Assembly: GCF_002246015.1 (NCBI RefSeq)
Contig: NZ_NOLJ01000005.1
Span: 202,621-266,620, forward strand
DNA length: 64,000 nucleotides
DNA from: Nostoc sp. 'Peltigera membranacea cyanobiont' 210A
GTDB taxonomy: Bacteria > Cyanobacteriota > Cyanobacteriia > Cyanobacteriales > Nostocaceae
Reading direction: 5' to 3'
A model generated the notes under the pieces. That model searched no databases. It was not told the DNA's origin and was given only the letters and a program-made list of their open reading frames with translations. Below, in pieces: positions 1 to 8,657 of the stretch; within the stretch, counting starts at the first letter, position 1; the number at the start of each line of letters is the position of its first letter. Made by a program: the position numbers and the translations under genes.

Positions 1-963
1 GGGACAAGGGGACAAGGGGGGTTTTTGAGGTGGGAATTCTGTCGAGGTATCAGAGGGACTGGTGTTAACCGTTACTCGATTAGTTGGGAGTAATTCTACC
101 AAACCCTTGACTAGAGACGGATTTAATTGATTACCTACGGAAACTAGCTTTTGTGTAGTGGCATTATATAAATCAAATTCAATATGATCGCGAAAAATAT
201 TATCACCTGGATCTTCGGTATTACCTAAATCGGCGACTGCATTGCCATTGACTAATAAACCACCTTGAGTATTTTTAGCAATGAGATTTTGACGTAGCAC
301 AGGTTGGGCATTGCGAGAAAGTGCGATCGCGGTGCGATTTTCTGATAATTTATTATTGGCGATCGTTGGCGCAGCAAAGTCACTAATTGCTATGCCTAAA
401 GGGTTTCTTTGAAATACATTCCGCCGTACCTCTCCCTGGCTATAACCTGCCATTACTAACCCGCTAGCAGTATTTTGCACAAATACGTTATCTAAAATTG
501 TGGGTTTGGCAGTACCAGTGGTAAACACACCTTCCCGCCCACAATTGCTCAGAGTATTGTTACTTAAAGTAGGTGCAGCCGATTCAATCCAGATACCAGT
601 GCCTTTGGTTGAGGGATTGGTGACAGTTACACCTAAAAGACTGGCATTATCTACCAAGAGTAGCGTAATATTTTGTATACCAAAACTGGGACTTTGAAAC
701 TCGCCACTCCCAGAAATTACAATACCTGCACCTTTGTTAACTTCATTACCCATCACTGTCGCTCCTCCAGGGACGATTAGTGGAAACACCTCACCACTAG
801 CAGCGTTGTAAGTCCCCGACTCCAGATGAATTATCGTCGGGATTTTGGTTACTTTTAAAGCACGGGTGAGGCTTTTAAAAGGACTCAACCGTGAACCAGT
901 ATTGGTATCATTCCCTGTCATAGGGTTGACATAGAGTGTGACGACGAGGGTAGAGTTCACCAT
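1..963 (-). CDS. DUF1565-type right-handed beta-helix protein, 3' part cut by window edge
   Basis: The frame is open from ATG at 963 down to base 1 (321 codons, no stop), so the C-terminus lies outside the window. The N-terminus reads MVNSTLVVTLYVNPMTGNDT, followed by GSRLSPFKSLTRAL, the usual start of cyanobacterial DUF1565 proteins, in which a parallel beta-helix follows. Later text has the repeated short strands with Asn ladders expected of such helices. The last residues visible are a Pro-rich stretch (PPQKPPLSPCP), which looks like a linker to a further domain. No signal peptide is visible. The function of the family is unknown; it is usually assumed to be carbohydrate- or surface-related. 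The family call is inferred from pattern only. Confidence 0.75.
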   Translation of the reverse strand, partial: MVNSTLVVTLYVNPMTGNDTNTGSRLSPFKSLTRALKVTKIPTIIHLESGTYNAASGEVFPLIVPGGATVMGNEVNKGAGIVISGSGEFQSPSFGIQNITLLLVDNASLLGVTVTNPSTKGTGIWIESAAPTLSNNTLSNCGREGVFTTGTAKPTILDNVFVQNTASGLVMAGYSQGEVRRNVFQRNPLGIAISDFAAPTIANNKLSENRTAIALSRNAQPVLRQNLIAKNTQGGLLVNGNAVADLGNTEDPGDNIFRDHIEFDLYNATTQKLVSVGNQLNPSLVKGLVELLPTNRVTVNTSPSDTSTEFPPQKPPLSPCP

Positions 964-1068
964 TGATAGTTGAGAGTCAATTGTTTTAATTATGACAATC
1001 GTAAATAACACTACTTGTAGCAAACTTTTTCACAGTAGTATCCTTGTCTATAGAAAATATATCCATCT

Positions 1069-1126
1069 GACTTTTTCTGGCAAGCAGATCGTGTGTTGAC
1101 TTTTTTTGAGAAGCAGATCGTGTGTA
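1069..1126. repeat. two tandem copies of a 29-bp unit
   Basis: GACTTTTTCTGGCAAGCAG at 1069 and GACTTTTTTTGAGAAGCAG at 1098 are each followed by ATCGTGTGT. The copies differ at only a few positions and directly abut. Confidence 0.8.
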
Positions 1127-1184
1127 CACAAAAGTTATAGACTCTTGTGCAACATTCCAAGTTCTCATCTCAACGGCATTGTTA

Positions 1185-1210
1185 GGGACTTGCAAAAAAT
1201 AAATTATCCC
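1185..1210. repeat. solitary MITE-like end
   Basis: GGGACTTGCAAAAAATAAAT followed by TATCCC closely matches the left end of the element at 12513-12633. No matching inverted partner is seen nearby, so this looks like a remnant. Confidence 0.5.
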
Positions 1211-1225
1211 AAATTATTTGTATAT

Positions 1226-1462
1226 TTGTAGGGGCGCAAGGTCTTGCATACGTGTCAACTTAACGCTAAACCCGCTTGGTGACAACGTTTTGCCCTCACC
1301 CCAGCCCCTCTCCCATCAGTGAGAGGGGAGCTAGACATTCAATTCCCCTTCTCCCAAGGGAGAAGGGGTTAGGGGATGAGGGCGTGAGAGATTTGCAAAA
1401 CGCCTGTCCAATATAGTTTTCGGCTTAAGTTGACACCAATGCAAGTCCTTGCGCCCCTACAA
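1226..1462. mobile_element. MITE-like long imperfect palindrome, about 237 bp
   Basis: The two ends are inverted copies: TTGTAGGGGCGCAAGG at 1226 pairs with CCTTGCGCCCCTACAA ending at 1462. Inner segments also pair (TGTCAACTTAA with TTAAGTTGACA, CCCTCACCCCAGCCCCTC with an inverted counterpart near 1360-1382). There is no transposase frame inside, so it would have to move in trans. It could also fold as one long RNA hairpin. Confidence 0.75.
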
Positions 1463-1638
1463 TAGCCTCTCCCCAAGTAGAGCATCTGGCGTGTGAGATT
1501 ATCCGGGTTTAATTAAGTAATCAACCAAACATAAAATGAAGCTCAAGTTTCGAGTTTTAATCTTGGTGTTCCGAGGTACTGTTTTGGTTAATATATTGAG
1601 TCAGCAACCCAGAACCCTTGCTCTGTAAGAAAATGAGA

Positions 1639-2169
1639 TTAAACATTTTCATCCAAAATAGTTCCTTCTATATTGGCTCCAGACAAATTTGCTCCGCTCA
1701 AATTTGTTTGGCTCAAATCTGCTTGGGTGAGATTTGCCTGGGATAAGTCGGCTACCGTTAAGTCTGCACCACTTAAATCCGCTCCATCTAGATTCGCCGC
1801 TATCAAGTTTGCTTCCTGCAAATCCGCCTCACTCAAATTAGTTTGAATCAATTTAGCAACCGTCAAATCAGCATGACTCAAATTAGCTCCATCCAAATCT
1901 GCTCCATCCAAGATAGCTCCATCCAAAATTGCTCCGCTTAAGTTGCTACTACTGAGATCCGCATTGCTCAAATCTGCCCCATTTAAGTCTGCTTCAATCA
2001 AACTGGCGTGGGCTAAATTAGCGTGACTCAGATTAGCTCCATCTAAAATTGCTCGATCTAAAATTACGCCACTGAGATTGGCTTCCCTTAAGTTGGCCTC
2101 GCTCAAGTTGATACCAGTAAAGTCTCTGACACCTGCGGCATAGTTTTTCAGGAGTTGATCTGCTTTCAT
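1639..2169 (-). CDS. pentapeptide-repeat protein
   Basis: The protein has 176 residues. After a leader of about 20 residues (MKADQLLKNYAAGVRDFTGI) it is almost entirely A(D/N)LXX pentapeptides, e.g. ANLSGVILDRAILDGANLSH, to near the C-terminus. Such repeats fold into a right-handed quadrilateral beta-helix. There is no signal peptide or membrane segment, so it is probably cytosolic. Cyanobacterial genomes carry dozens of these, and most have no known role; some resemble DNA mimics that affect gyrase, but nothing here points to that. It stands alone, with repeats on both sides. Confidence 0.9.
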   Translation of the reverse strand: MKADQLLKNYAAGVRDFTGINLSEANLREANLSGVILDRAILDGANLSHANLAHASLIEADLNGADLSNADLSSSNLSGAILDGAILDGADLDGANLSHADLTVAKLIQTNLSEADLQEANLIAANLDGADLSGADLTVADLSQANLTQADLSQTNLSGANLSGANIEGTILDENV

Positions 2170-2198
2170 ATCTGTCGCTGTGCTAAGGAACGTTTAAC

Positions 2199-2234
2199 TA
2201 ATTCGTAATTCGTAATTCGTAATTCGTAATTTTT
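2199..2234. repeat. heptamer tandem repeat (TAATTCG)4
   Basis: TAATTCG occurs four times in direct succession, then TAATTTTT. This is the short tandemly repeated repetitive class common in Nostoc. The same heptamer recurs around 18041-18095. Confidence 0.9.
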
Positions 2235-2545
2235 GTGTGTAATTGCCCTTTATATATATACGTGGCTTTGTTTCAGTTTGGGTGTTTAAATAAGAGTCTG
2301 AAATAGTCTTTAATTACGAATTACGTTAGGGCAGTAGTAGCGAGTCTGCAAGCAATCAATTATGAATAATTTTGGACTATCCAGACTAACAGTAAATCCC
2401 CAGCACGCGCCACAGAGGATTAGTGTGATGAATCAAACTAGAGTGGATATTAAATCAACTTTGTCTAGAATAGCTATTTTTAACTACTAGCGCTACTACC
2501 TAGAGTTATGAGTTAATTTCAGACTTGCGAGGGATGTTGCTCACC

Positions 2546-2592
2546 TTAAAAATTTAAGGATTAACGTGAGCCTCCGTTGGAAACTCACGTTA
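2546..2592. terminator. possible hairpin downstream of tldD
   Basis: GGATTAACGTGAGCCTCC at 2560 and the following GGAAACTCACGTTAAGC form an inverted repeat (TTAACGTGAG/CTCACGTTAA). No clear T-run follows on the minus strand, so termination is only a possibility. Confidence 0.4.
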
Positions 2593-2708
2593 AGCATTAG
2601 TGCAAAGTGATCGCTATACTCAATTGTGTTGTTTGTCTGGCAGAGGTTATGGCAAAACCAATTCCTATTCTTTTGCAGACTACGATTCTTACGACTGAAG
2701 CGGATAGT

Positions 2709-4109
2709 TCATGTTTCCCCGCCAACCACTACATCTCGAATTCGGAGGCTAGGGCCACCACAACCCACTGACAAGCCATTTTGCCCTCCCTTACCACAAC
2801 CGCCAGATTCATCCCAGTAAAAATCATCACCAAGTGCCTCAATATCCGCTAAAGTTTGGAATACATTTCCCGAAAGCGTTACATCCCGGACAGGTTCAGC
2901 AATTTTGCCGTTCCTAATCATCCACGCTTCCCCAGCACTAAAGGTGAACATTTCCCCATTTGTCATCCCACCCAACCAATTACGGGCATAAACTCCTTCT
3001 TTGATATCGGTGAATAAGTCTGCAACTGGTGTTTTACCCCGTTCAATCCAGGTATTTGTCATCCGCACAATGGGAGTAAAGTGATAGTTAAGACAACGGG
3101 CGTTACCCGTAGGCGCTTCCTCCAATTTGCCAGCAGTTTCACGAGAATGTAAACGTCCCACTAAAACTCCATCTTTAATTAGCTGAGTAGTAGTGGCAGG
3201 TGTGCCTTCATCGTCGTAAAAATAGCTACCGCGATGTCCCTCTGGAGCTGCACCATCAAAAATTTGCAGTTCTTCTGGGCCAAACCGCCGTCCGATGGTC
3301 ATAACTTCTAACAGATCGGGGTTTTCGTAAGCCATATCAGCCTCAGAAAGATGTCCGAAGGCTTCGTGGACGAATAAACCTGTGAGAATTGGGTCAATGA
3401 CTACAGTGTAAGTATTGCCTTTGACTGGTGGTAGAGATAAAGCGGCGAGCGCTCTTTGAGCTGCACCTTTTACCTGTTCATCCAAACTAGTTAAATCTTC
3501 GTAAGCTTTGCGAGAGCCAGTAGTTTCCCGTCCAGTTTGTACGGTTTCGCCATTTCTGGCGGTGGCGGCAAAGCGCATTTCCATATCCACCCAAGATTGC
3601 TCGATCAAAGTACCTTCTGAGGTAGCAATGATGACTTTTTGGGCACTGTCACCGTAACGCACCGAGGTAGTGGTAATTCGGCGATCTACGCTTTTGAGCA
3701 ATTGGGCATAGCGATCGCACAATTGTTTTTTCTGCGAGAGTGGGATGTTTCGGGGGTCAGTACCTTTTAGGGGTAGAATGCATACTGCTTGCACCGGGTC
3801 AATGGGTGCAAGTAAAGTTTCTTCATCACCAACCATCCGCGCAGCTGCGATCGCTTCTTCTATGCGATCTTTGATTGTTGCCAGCTGGTTAAAGCAGCTC
3901 AACCCCCATCCGCCTTTATAACAAGCGCGAATATGACCACCAATGGAGATGCCTTCACTGAGGGTTTCTACCTTGTCGCCACGCAACAAGATATCAGTCC
4001 CTTCTGCTTCTTCAAGGCGAATCATCAGATAATCTACACGCCCTGAGTAGCGAGCGATCAGGTCAGAAAGTAAATTTTGTGCGTCAGCAAGTGTAGTCGG
4101 CATTTTCAA
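2709..4109 (-). CDS. tldD: TldD family metalloprotease
   Basis: The 466 residues match the TldD half of the TldD/TldE (PmbA) protease in length and order. HEAFGH at residues 248-253 is the metal-binding HExxxH motif of TldD. A Cys/Gly-rich end (SGGCGKGGQNGLSVGCGG) carries the Cys expected to complete the metal site. In E. coli, TldD/TldE degrades unfolded peptides and processes microcin B17 and the antitoxin CcdA. TldE is not in this window. The ATG at 4109 is followed by a second Met at codon 3, so the start is certain to within two residues. The neighbours are unrelated, so it probably has its own promoter in 4110-4200. Confidence 0.93.
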   Translation of the reverse strand: MKMPTTLADAQNLLSDLIARYSGRVDYLMIRLEEAEGTDILLRGDKVETLSEGISIGGHIRACYKGGWGLSCFNQLATIKDRIEEAIAAARMVGDEETLLAPIDPVQAVCILPLKGTDPRNIPLSQKKQLCDRYAQLLKSVDRRITTTSVRYGDSAQKVIIATSEGTLIEQSWVDMEMRFAATARNGETVQTGRETTGSRKAYEDLTSLDEQVKGAAQRALAALSLPPVKGNTYTVVIDPILTGLFVHEAFGHLSEADMAYENPDLLEVMTIGRRFGPEELQIFDGAAPEGHRGSYFYDDEGTPATTTQLIKDGVLVGRLHSRETAGKLEEAPTGNARCLNYHFTPIVRMTNTWIERGKTPVADLFTDIKEGVYARNWLGGMTNGEMFTFSAGEAWMIRNGKIAEPVRDVTLSGNVFQTLADIEALGDDFYWDESGGCGKGGQNGLSVGCGGPSLRIRDVVVGGET

Positions 4110-4606
4110 TTAGTAACAATGACGAACTGCATTTATTTTGCAATTATTTGGGTAATTTCTGCTAATCAATATTACGAGGAGACTCTGTACTGGGGGAGAT
4201 GATACCATTTTAGATTTTAGATTTTGGACTTTCCTGCGGAACGCTACGCTCAGTCGAACGATTTTAGATTTTGGATTGGGAATTGCCTTGGTGCCTCTGG
4301 GTTAGTGTGAATCCATCTGTCGCAATCATTTTTCAAATTGGTATGAGTGAGTGCAAAAACAGAGGAGAAGTTGCAGTAAGTTTTTCCTCTGTGCCCCTTT
4401 GCAATTCTGCCTTTTGTGCCCAATCTCCAATCCTCAATCTTGAGTTACGGTGGGTAAGAACTCAATGATGTGCTAAGATAATCAAGTGAGAATAAAATTC
4501 GGTTACATTCTTTGTTTTTAGTATTGACAGGCTTTTCCCTTTTGGTCTTAACAAGCTTGCCTCCGAAATCTAAATCTCTACACACCTATGATTTTGGAGA
4601 TAATGC
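4110..4606. other. intergenic region between tldD and rbp, with dispersed repeats and the rbp leader
   Basis: 4210-4280 is a dispersed repeat with the core GCTACGCTCAGTCGAACG, also seen at 57096-57119. 4355-4407 carries the repeat AGAGGAGAAGTTGCAGTAAG, found again at about 9832-9895, 10448-10500 and 32400-32460. The last 100 bases are the promoter and untranslated leader of rbp. A TTGACA lies near 4525, without a convincing -10 box. Long leaders before rbp genes are typical of cold-induced RRM genes in cyanobacteria. Confidence 0.5.
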
Positions 4607-4930
4607 ATGTCAATTTATGTAGGTAATCTATCCTACGAGGTCACACAAGATGACCTCAATTCTGTGTTTGCCGAACACGGTACTGTAAAGCGGGTTCAGT
4701 TACCTACTGACCGTGAAACAGGACGTCCACGCGGCTTTGCCTTTGTAGAGATGGGCACAGAAGCTGAAGAAACAGCTGCCATTGACGCTCTTGATGGAGC
4801 TGAGTGGATGGGACGCGACCTCAAAGTCAATAAGGCTAAACCAAAAGAAGATAGAGGTGGTTCTTTTGGTGGTGGTGGCGATCGCCGCGGCGGTGGTGGT
4901 GGTGGTGGATACAATAGATCCCGCTACTAA
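4607..4930 (+). CDS. rbp: cold-type RNA-binding protein, one RRM plus glycine-rich tail
   Basis: The 107-residue protein starts [13 protein letters not shown]2 (IYVGNL, residues 3-8) and RNP1 (RGFAFVEM, residues 42-49) define a single RRM of about 80 residues. The C-terminal tail from residue 84 is Gly/Arg-rich ([18 protein letters not shown]). This is the cyanobacterial Rbp family, single-stranded RNA binders, several of which accumulate at low temperature. The next gene is rpsU, with a hairpin between them; the same rbp-rpsU order is known from Anabaena. The long AU-rich leader suggests post-transcriptional control, but that is an inference. Confidence 0.95.
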   Translation: MSIYVGNLSYEVTQDDLNSVFAEHGTVKRVQLPTDRETGRPRGFAFVEMGTEAEETAAIDALDGAEWMGRDLKVNKAKPKEDRGGSFGGGGDRRGGGGGGGYNRSRY

Positions 4931-4962
4931 GCTTTAAAATCAAAAATTAAGTTTTAACGTCT

Positions 4963-4991
4963 AAAGGGCAGAATCATTATCTGCCCTTTTT
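4963..4991 (+). terminator. hairpin terminator between rbp and rpsU
   Basis: AAAGGGCAG (4963-4971) pairs with CTGCCCTTT (4981-4989) across a 9-nt loop and runs into a short T tract. It is probably a partial terminator that sets the rbp:rpsU ratio, because rpsU has no obvious separate promoter. Confidence 0.8.
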
Positions 4992-5050
4992 GCGCTCCGG
5001 TCTACTGGATGGCTTAAATTGCCCAGTACCAATTAAATAGGAGATGATAA

Positions 5051-5242
5051 ATGACCCAAGTATTTGTGGGCGAAAATGAAGGAATTGAGTCAGCCTTACG
5101 CCGATTTAAGAGGGAAGTTTCCAAAGCAGGCATTTTTCCAGACATGAGAAAGAATCGTCACTTTGAAACGCCTTTGGAAAAACACAAGCGCAAAGAAGTC
5201 GCTAGACACAAACAACGCAAGAGAAATTTCCGTCGTAATTAA
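5051..5242 (+). CDS. rpsU: 30S ribosomal protein S21
   Basis: The 63 residues begin [20 protein letters not shown], the standard bS21 N-terminus, and end in a very basic tail ([19 protein letters not shown]). S21 binds the 30S platform near the 3' end of 16S rRNA and helps in initiation. AGGAG lies 7 nt before the ATG. The gene follows rbp at 120 bp and is probably co-transcribed by read-through of the intervening hairpin. Confidence 0.96.
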   Translation: MTQVFVGENEGIESALRRFKREVSKAGIFPDMRKNRHFETPLEKHKRKEVARHKQRKRNFRRN

Positions 5243-5282
5243 CTATTAAGGATACCTCCGGTTAGCTATGCTAACACGCTCT

Positions 5283-5343
5283 CTCATTAGGTTCTTAGCT
5301 ATCGAAAAGGCGATCGCTGTACTCCAAAGAAGAATCTAATGAG
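5283..5343. repeat. inverted repeat after rpsU
   Basis: CTCATTAGGTTCTT (5283-5296) matches the inverse of AAGAATCTAATGAG (5330-5343) at 13 of 14 positions. The 33-nt loop carries a HIP1 octamer. There is no T-run, so its role as a terminator or stabilising 3' hairpin is open. Confidence 0.6.
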
Positions 5344-5510
5344 CAAGTTTTGAACTTCGGCAACCTTTCCCGATATAAGCTATCTCTCAAAATTATTATA
5401 AATTTGTTTGAGTTATTGCTGTTCTGTATTAATCAGAATTTCCAAGGTTAACTCATTAAAAAATCAGTCAAAAATATTCTTAATAATAAGCTGCACCAAT
5501 CAATGCCAAT

Positions 5511-5538
5511 AAAAAGCCCTCAAGCAAAGATGAGGGCT
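5511..5538 (-). terminator. terminator of the Tat-signal gene
   Basis: On the minus strand AGCCCTCA and TGAGGGCT form an 8-bp stem followed by TTTTTATT, a canonical intrinsic terminator. A T9 tract lies on the other side in plus orientation, so it may work in both directions. Confidence 0.8.
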
Positions 5539-5578
5539 AGGCAGTTTTTTTTTGCTAGAGATATCAGATCAATTCCTT

Positions 5579-6514
5579 CTAAGCACGAGTACGCGTAATC
5601 TGAGCAGTATCAAAGTCTTGTAGCCGAGTCATATTTCCACTGTTCTTATCAACAATAAACACAGCATTAGGTGTCTCATATCTCATCGCTCCAAAGGCGA
5701 GGAGTTGACCTGTTGTAGAGCAAACTAAGCTTTGTAAGCCATTATTCCATGCTTGACCATTAACTTTCAATTGTCCTAGTCTGATGGGCTTTTTTTGATT
5801 TGGATCTAGCTGCACCAGAGTTGTCTCACCATACGCACCAACTATAGAGGTATAAAGTATTCCATCTGGGCACTCAGCGAGATTGCTGACCCGCTCATCC
5901 TCCAGGAATTTAACCTTACTAATAGAACTTATCTCTCCTGTTTGAAGATTAATATCTACCAATCTGATCGGTGGTGTACCGTTCTTCTTTCCTACTAGAC
6001 CAATGAGTCGCCCATCATTAGTACCTAGCAAGCTGCCAAGCTGTTGATTTGGTTTAAGTCCTGAGACTATCAAAGTTTTTACAGGCGTACCCAAAAATGT
6101 AATGCGACTAGGTGTCGGCTGTCTCCGACTAATCGCAACCGGAGTAATGGCTACAACAAGTGTGCCATTGCTTAAAGAGGTAAAACCACTCAATATCTCA
6201 TTAGGTTCTAATAGAGGTGTACTTTTATCCGTAAGTACCTGAGCCTTTCCTGTCATTAAGGATTGCAAAACTAGTCCTACAGGCTTAATATCTGTGCTTA
6301 CACTGGTTAGGGCAGTGTTCTCTACTAATTCAGTGGTGTTTACCTCTGTAATAACCGTTTGGTCAGTATTAATGATCGGGCTAGAACCTATACCTACAAT
6401 ATTTAAACTTGGTGTTTCTGCCAAGGCTTTCTTGGTTAGATAACTAAGTCCAGATACTACAGTTCCAGCAAGTGCCAACTGTCCAAACCGTCGACGTGAT
6501 ACCTTGTAATTCAT
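5579..6514 (-). CDS. Tat-exported protein of unknown function, propeller-like
   Basis: The 311 residues start with a twin-arginine signal: SRRRFGQLALAGTVVSGLSY, then a likely cleavage near ALAETPSLN. The mature part has recurring motifs such as PNQQLGSLLGTNDGRLIGLV and NLAECPDGILYTSIVGAYGE, which look like beta-propeller blades. No catalytic residues are recognisable. It lies directly downstream of the galactose oxidase-like gene on the same strand, separated only by a MITE. The two may have been one operon before the insertion. It could be a periplasmic partner, but that is inference. Confidence 0.7.
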   Translation of the reverse strand: MNYKVSRRRFGQLALAGTVVSGLSYLTKKALAETPSLNIVGIGSSPIINTDQTVITEVNTTELVENTALTSVSTDIKPVGLVLQSLMTGKAQVLTDKSTPLLEPNEILSGFTSLSNGTLVVAITPVAISRRQPTPSRITFLGTPVKTLIVSGLKPNQQLGSLLGTNDGRLIGLVGKKNGTPPIRLVDINLQTGEISSISKVKFLEDERVSNLAECPDGILYTSIVGAYGETTLVQLDPNQKKPIRLGQLKVNGQAWNNGLQSLVCSTTGQLLAFGAMRYETPNAVFIVDKNSGNMTRLQDFDTAQITRTRA

Positions 6515-6579
6515 ATTTTCCTTCCTAAAATTAATGACTTTTATTAGGTAGCAGTGCGAACATAAACAGATAAGGCTAA

Positions 6580-6722
6580 GAGGTTGTTTGAAAAGTCCTC
6601 AAGCGTGTGTTTCACTACCCTGGCTACCGAGAAACTGCTACGATAGAATCGGAGTTTTGGGATTTAAGATCGCGCTCCTGAGTAGCACTTGAGGCTCAAG
6701 CAAACCCTTTTCAAACATCCTC
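6580..6722. mobile_element. MITE with terminal inverted repeats, overlapping the oxidase stop codon
   Basis: GAGGTTGTTTGAAAAG at 6580-6595 and CTTTTCAAACATCCTC at 6707-6722 are inverted copies with one mismatch. Flanking TAA on both sides (6577-6579 and 6723-6725) may be a 3-bp target duplication. Inner parts also pair (TCCTCAAGC with GCTTGAG). There is no coding capacity. Its right end supplies the last base of the TAG stop of the oxidase gene. Confidence 0.8.
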
Positions 6723-8206
6723 TAATATATTTGCGTCCAGGTTGCTACTGAGGGTGTTCCATTGTTGTTACTAATGAAAAGCATGTACCAGCCTGGGGGT
6801 GCGATGTTTCGATTGTTTATGACCGTGACCTTAAGAGAAGTAGCGTTTCTAGAAATAATGGGTGCATCCACTAACCTTTGTTCTGTATCGCAAGAATGGG
6901 TAGTTGCCATTGGTCTAATAAAACTAACCCACTTAATATTCGCAGCTTGGGGTGTCTGAATCGTAAATTGCTGCCCGTAGGTCACTGTTTGAGGAGCGCT
7001 CTGAATAACTGGACGCGATCGCGACATATACGCAGGACTGTAGATTTCTAATCGCAGTTCATTGACCCTCCGTTGAGGGTTCCCCCCAGCTGTGACGACC
7101 CTACCATCTGGTAGCAGTAAGGCCACCGAGTGATATACGCGGGGGACAGTTTGTTTCGCTACTACTGTCCAGGTATTTGTAGCTGGATTGTAGATTTCTG
7201 CTGGCAGCATTGATTGTGTTGTGTCTTCATTCATTTTGCTACCATTGCAAACAAACACTGTGCGATCGGGCAATAAAACTGCGCTGTGATGCATCCGAGC
7301 ATAGTTTAAAGGCTTTGCTGCTACGTAAGTTGGATTACTAGTTTTTAAATCGACAATATTTACCCTCTTTGTTGCTGTCTTACCACTACCCCCACCGAGA
7401 ATCATCACCTTTTGATCTTGTGCAGGTGGTAAAAGGAGACTGGCAGCTTGATCGCCAAAAGCTATGTCTTGCAGCCCTGTCACCACTGTTTCTGTAATGG
7501 ATTGTGTAAATGTCTCTGGCAGGGTTAATATCCTTGGTGTCACTCCAGTACCACCCATCTGGGCACCTGAATAAAAAATCTTTCCACTACTTAGTAGAAA
7601 CAAATGCCCGTATGCCGGTAAAGCACTAGTTGTTGGAAAAGCTTTCCAACCATTTGGAAAGAAAGCAGAATAAATTTCTGGTTGTCTATTGAGCTTGCCA
7701 TCTTTATCCGGCCCAGACACTGCTAAGACTCGACCACTGCCTAGTGTTAACACAGTAGGATACCAGCGGCCATTATTCATTGATAGGATCTTGACCCATT
7801 TTTCAGCAATGGGATCGAACATCAGAGCATAGGGTGAACCATAAAATGGGTCATAGCGCAAAGTTCCACCTGCAACTAGTAACTGACCATCAGGGCGGAA
7901 GGAGTGACCAGCGCAAAAAAGATCCATAGGTTGATTGTTACTATCCAATGGAGGCGCTTGCTGGGAAAAGGTTCCCTTTTTGACATCCCATACCACACTG
8001 TCATAGGGAGTATTTAACCGATTGGGATCGTTACCTGAGCCACAGAAAAAGAGTATCTTACCAGTACGAAGTAGAGCGGCATGTATAGGTAGGATTGGAG
8101 CTTTGTACGACAATACTTGCCATTTATCTGTAGTCGTAGCCTGAGCAATGAAAGTCCCTAAATCTGTTTCCTCTTGAAGGTTAGTCTTGTTATTAGGTTG
8201 AGTCAC
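6722..8206 (-). CDS. copper-radical oxidase (galactose/glyoxal oxidase-like, Kelch plus DUF1929)
   Basis: The 494 residues form a Kelch propeller (about 30-395) followed by a DUF1929 E-set domain (about 396-494). All metal and cofactor residues of galactose oxidase have visible equivalents: Cys98 (LFCAGHS) and Tyr149 (RWYPT) for the Tyr-Cys crosslink, Tyr358-His359 (RVYHS) and His437 (ATTHS) as copper ligands. These enzymes oxidise primary alcohols or aldehydes to aldehydes or acids and make H2O2. Unlike fungal forms there is no signal peptide, so it is predicted to be cytosolic unless a start was missed. The substrate cannot be told from the sequence. A Tat-exported protein follows after a MITE. 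Confidence 0.85.
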   Translation of the reverse strand: MTQPNNKTNLQEETDLGTFIAQATTTDKWQVLSYKAPILPIHAALLRTGKILFFCGSGNDPNRLNTPYDSVVWDVKKGTFSQQAPPLDSNNQPMDLFCAGHSFRPDGQLLVAGGTLRYDPFYGSPYALMFDPIAEKWVKILSMNNGRWYPTVLTLGSGRVLAVSGPDKDGKLNRQPEIYSAFFPNGWKAFPTTSALPAYGHLFLLSSGKIFYSGAQMGGTGVTPRILTLPETFTQSITETVVTGLQDIAFGDQAASLLLPPAQDQKVMILGGGSGKTATKRVNIVDLKTSNPTYVAAKPLNYARMHHSAVLLPDRTVFVCNGSKMNEDTTQSMLPAEIYNPATNTWTVVAKQTVPRVYHSVALLLPDGRVVTAGGNPQRRVNELRLEIYSPAYMSRSRPVIQSAPQTVTYGQQFTIQTPQAANIKWVSFIRPMATTHSCDTEQRLVDAPIISRNATSLKVTVINNRNIAPPGWYMLFISNNNGTPSVATWTQIY

Positions 8207-8657
8207 TTTATTTACAATTATTCCTACGTGAACTTTATTTTATTAATTGATTTCTCAATTTATATCTATACTTCTTTAGGCTTATTTAGCATTAAGATAT
8301 GATGTGTTTTATAATAAGTAAATGTAAAATCAGCTTTATAAATAGTAATTGCGCTGTCAATGATCCATCCTGTAGAGTATCTAAATTAAGCCTGAAATAC
8401 ATTGCTGCTATAAATAATACTACATCTTATTCATGAAGTTTTATCATCACATATTTTCTCACAGAATAAAATAAACATCTTTGGTTTTGCGGCCTCAATT
8501 TGTGAAATAATCGAAAATATCTAATCACTTTTGGATAATCAGATCAATTAATAAAAAGCTTGTATAGTAAGGTTTTTCTAGGTTCCAACTAGCAACATTA
8601 ATTTGTGAACAGATATTAATCAAGAATAATTATTCCAGACCATCTGTATGCCTACAA
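8207..8657. other. AT-rich intergenic region, upstream of the copper oxidase
   Basis: 451 bp without a recognisable gene, repeat or RNA. It must hold the promoter of the oxidase and the 3' end of the debranching-enzyme transcript, but no clear boxes or terminator stem stand out. Confidence 0.4.

Larger units (their letters stand above)
964..1638. other. intergenic region with three repeat structures
   Basis: No convincing gene was found. A short open frame at 986-1195 (minus) has no family resemblance and overlaps a tandem repeat. The stretch holds a 29-bp tandem duplication, a single MITE-like end at 1185 and a complete palindromic element at 1226-1462. The last part (1470-1638) is plain AT-rich sequence downstream of the pentapeptide gene. 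Confidence 0.6.
2170..2708. other. intergenic region with short tandem heptamer repeats
   Basis: No gene was recognised in these 539 bp. Four TAATTCG heptamers lie at the upstream side of the pentapeptide gene, and an inverted TTACGAATTACG appears near 2315. The part near 2546-2592 can form an inverted repeat (TTAACGTGAG with CTCACGTTAA), which lies downstream of tldD and may act as a weak hairpin terminator. Confidence 0.5.
5243..5578. other. convergent intergenic region downstream of rpsU
   Basis: No gene is visible. It contains a long-loop inverted repeat at 5283-5343 just after rpsU and a terminator hairpin near 5511-5538 that serves the minus-strand gene. Confidence 0.6.

Noticed and set aside
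986..1195. 69-codon minus frame
   Set aside because: It overlaps a 29-bp tandem repeat, has no ribosome-binding site and no family resemblance.
4696..4914. Pro-rich minus frame opposite rbp
   Set aside because: It is the antisense of the glycine-rich tail of the RRM protein.
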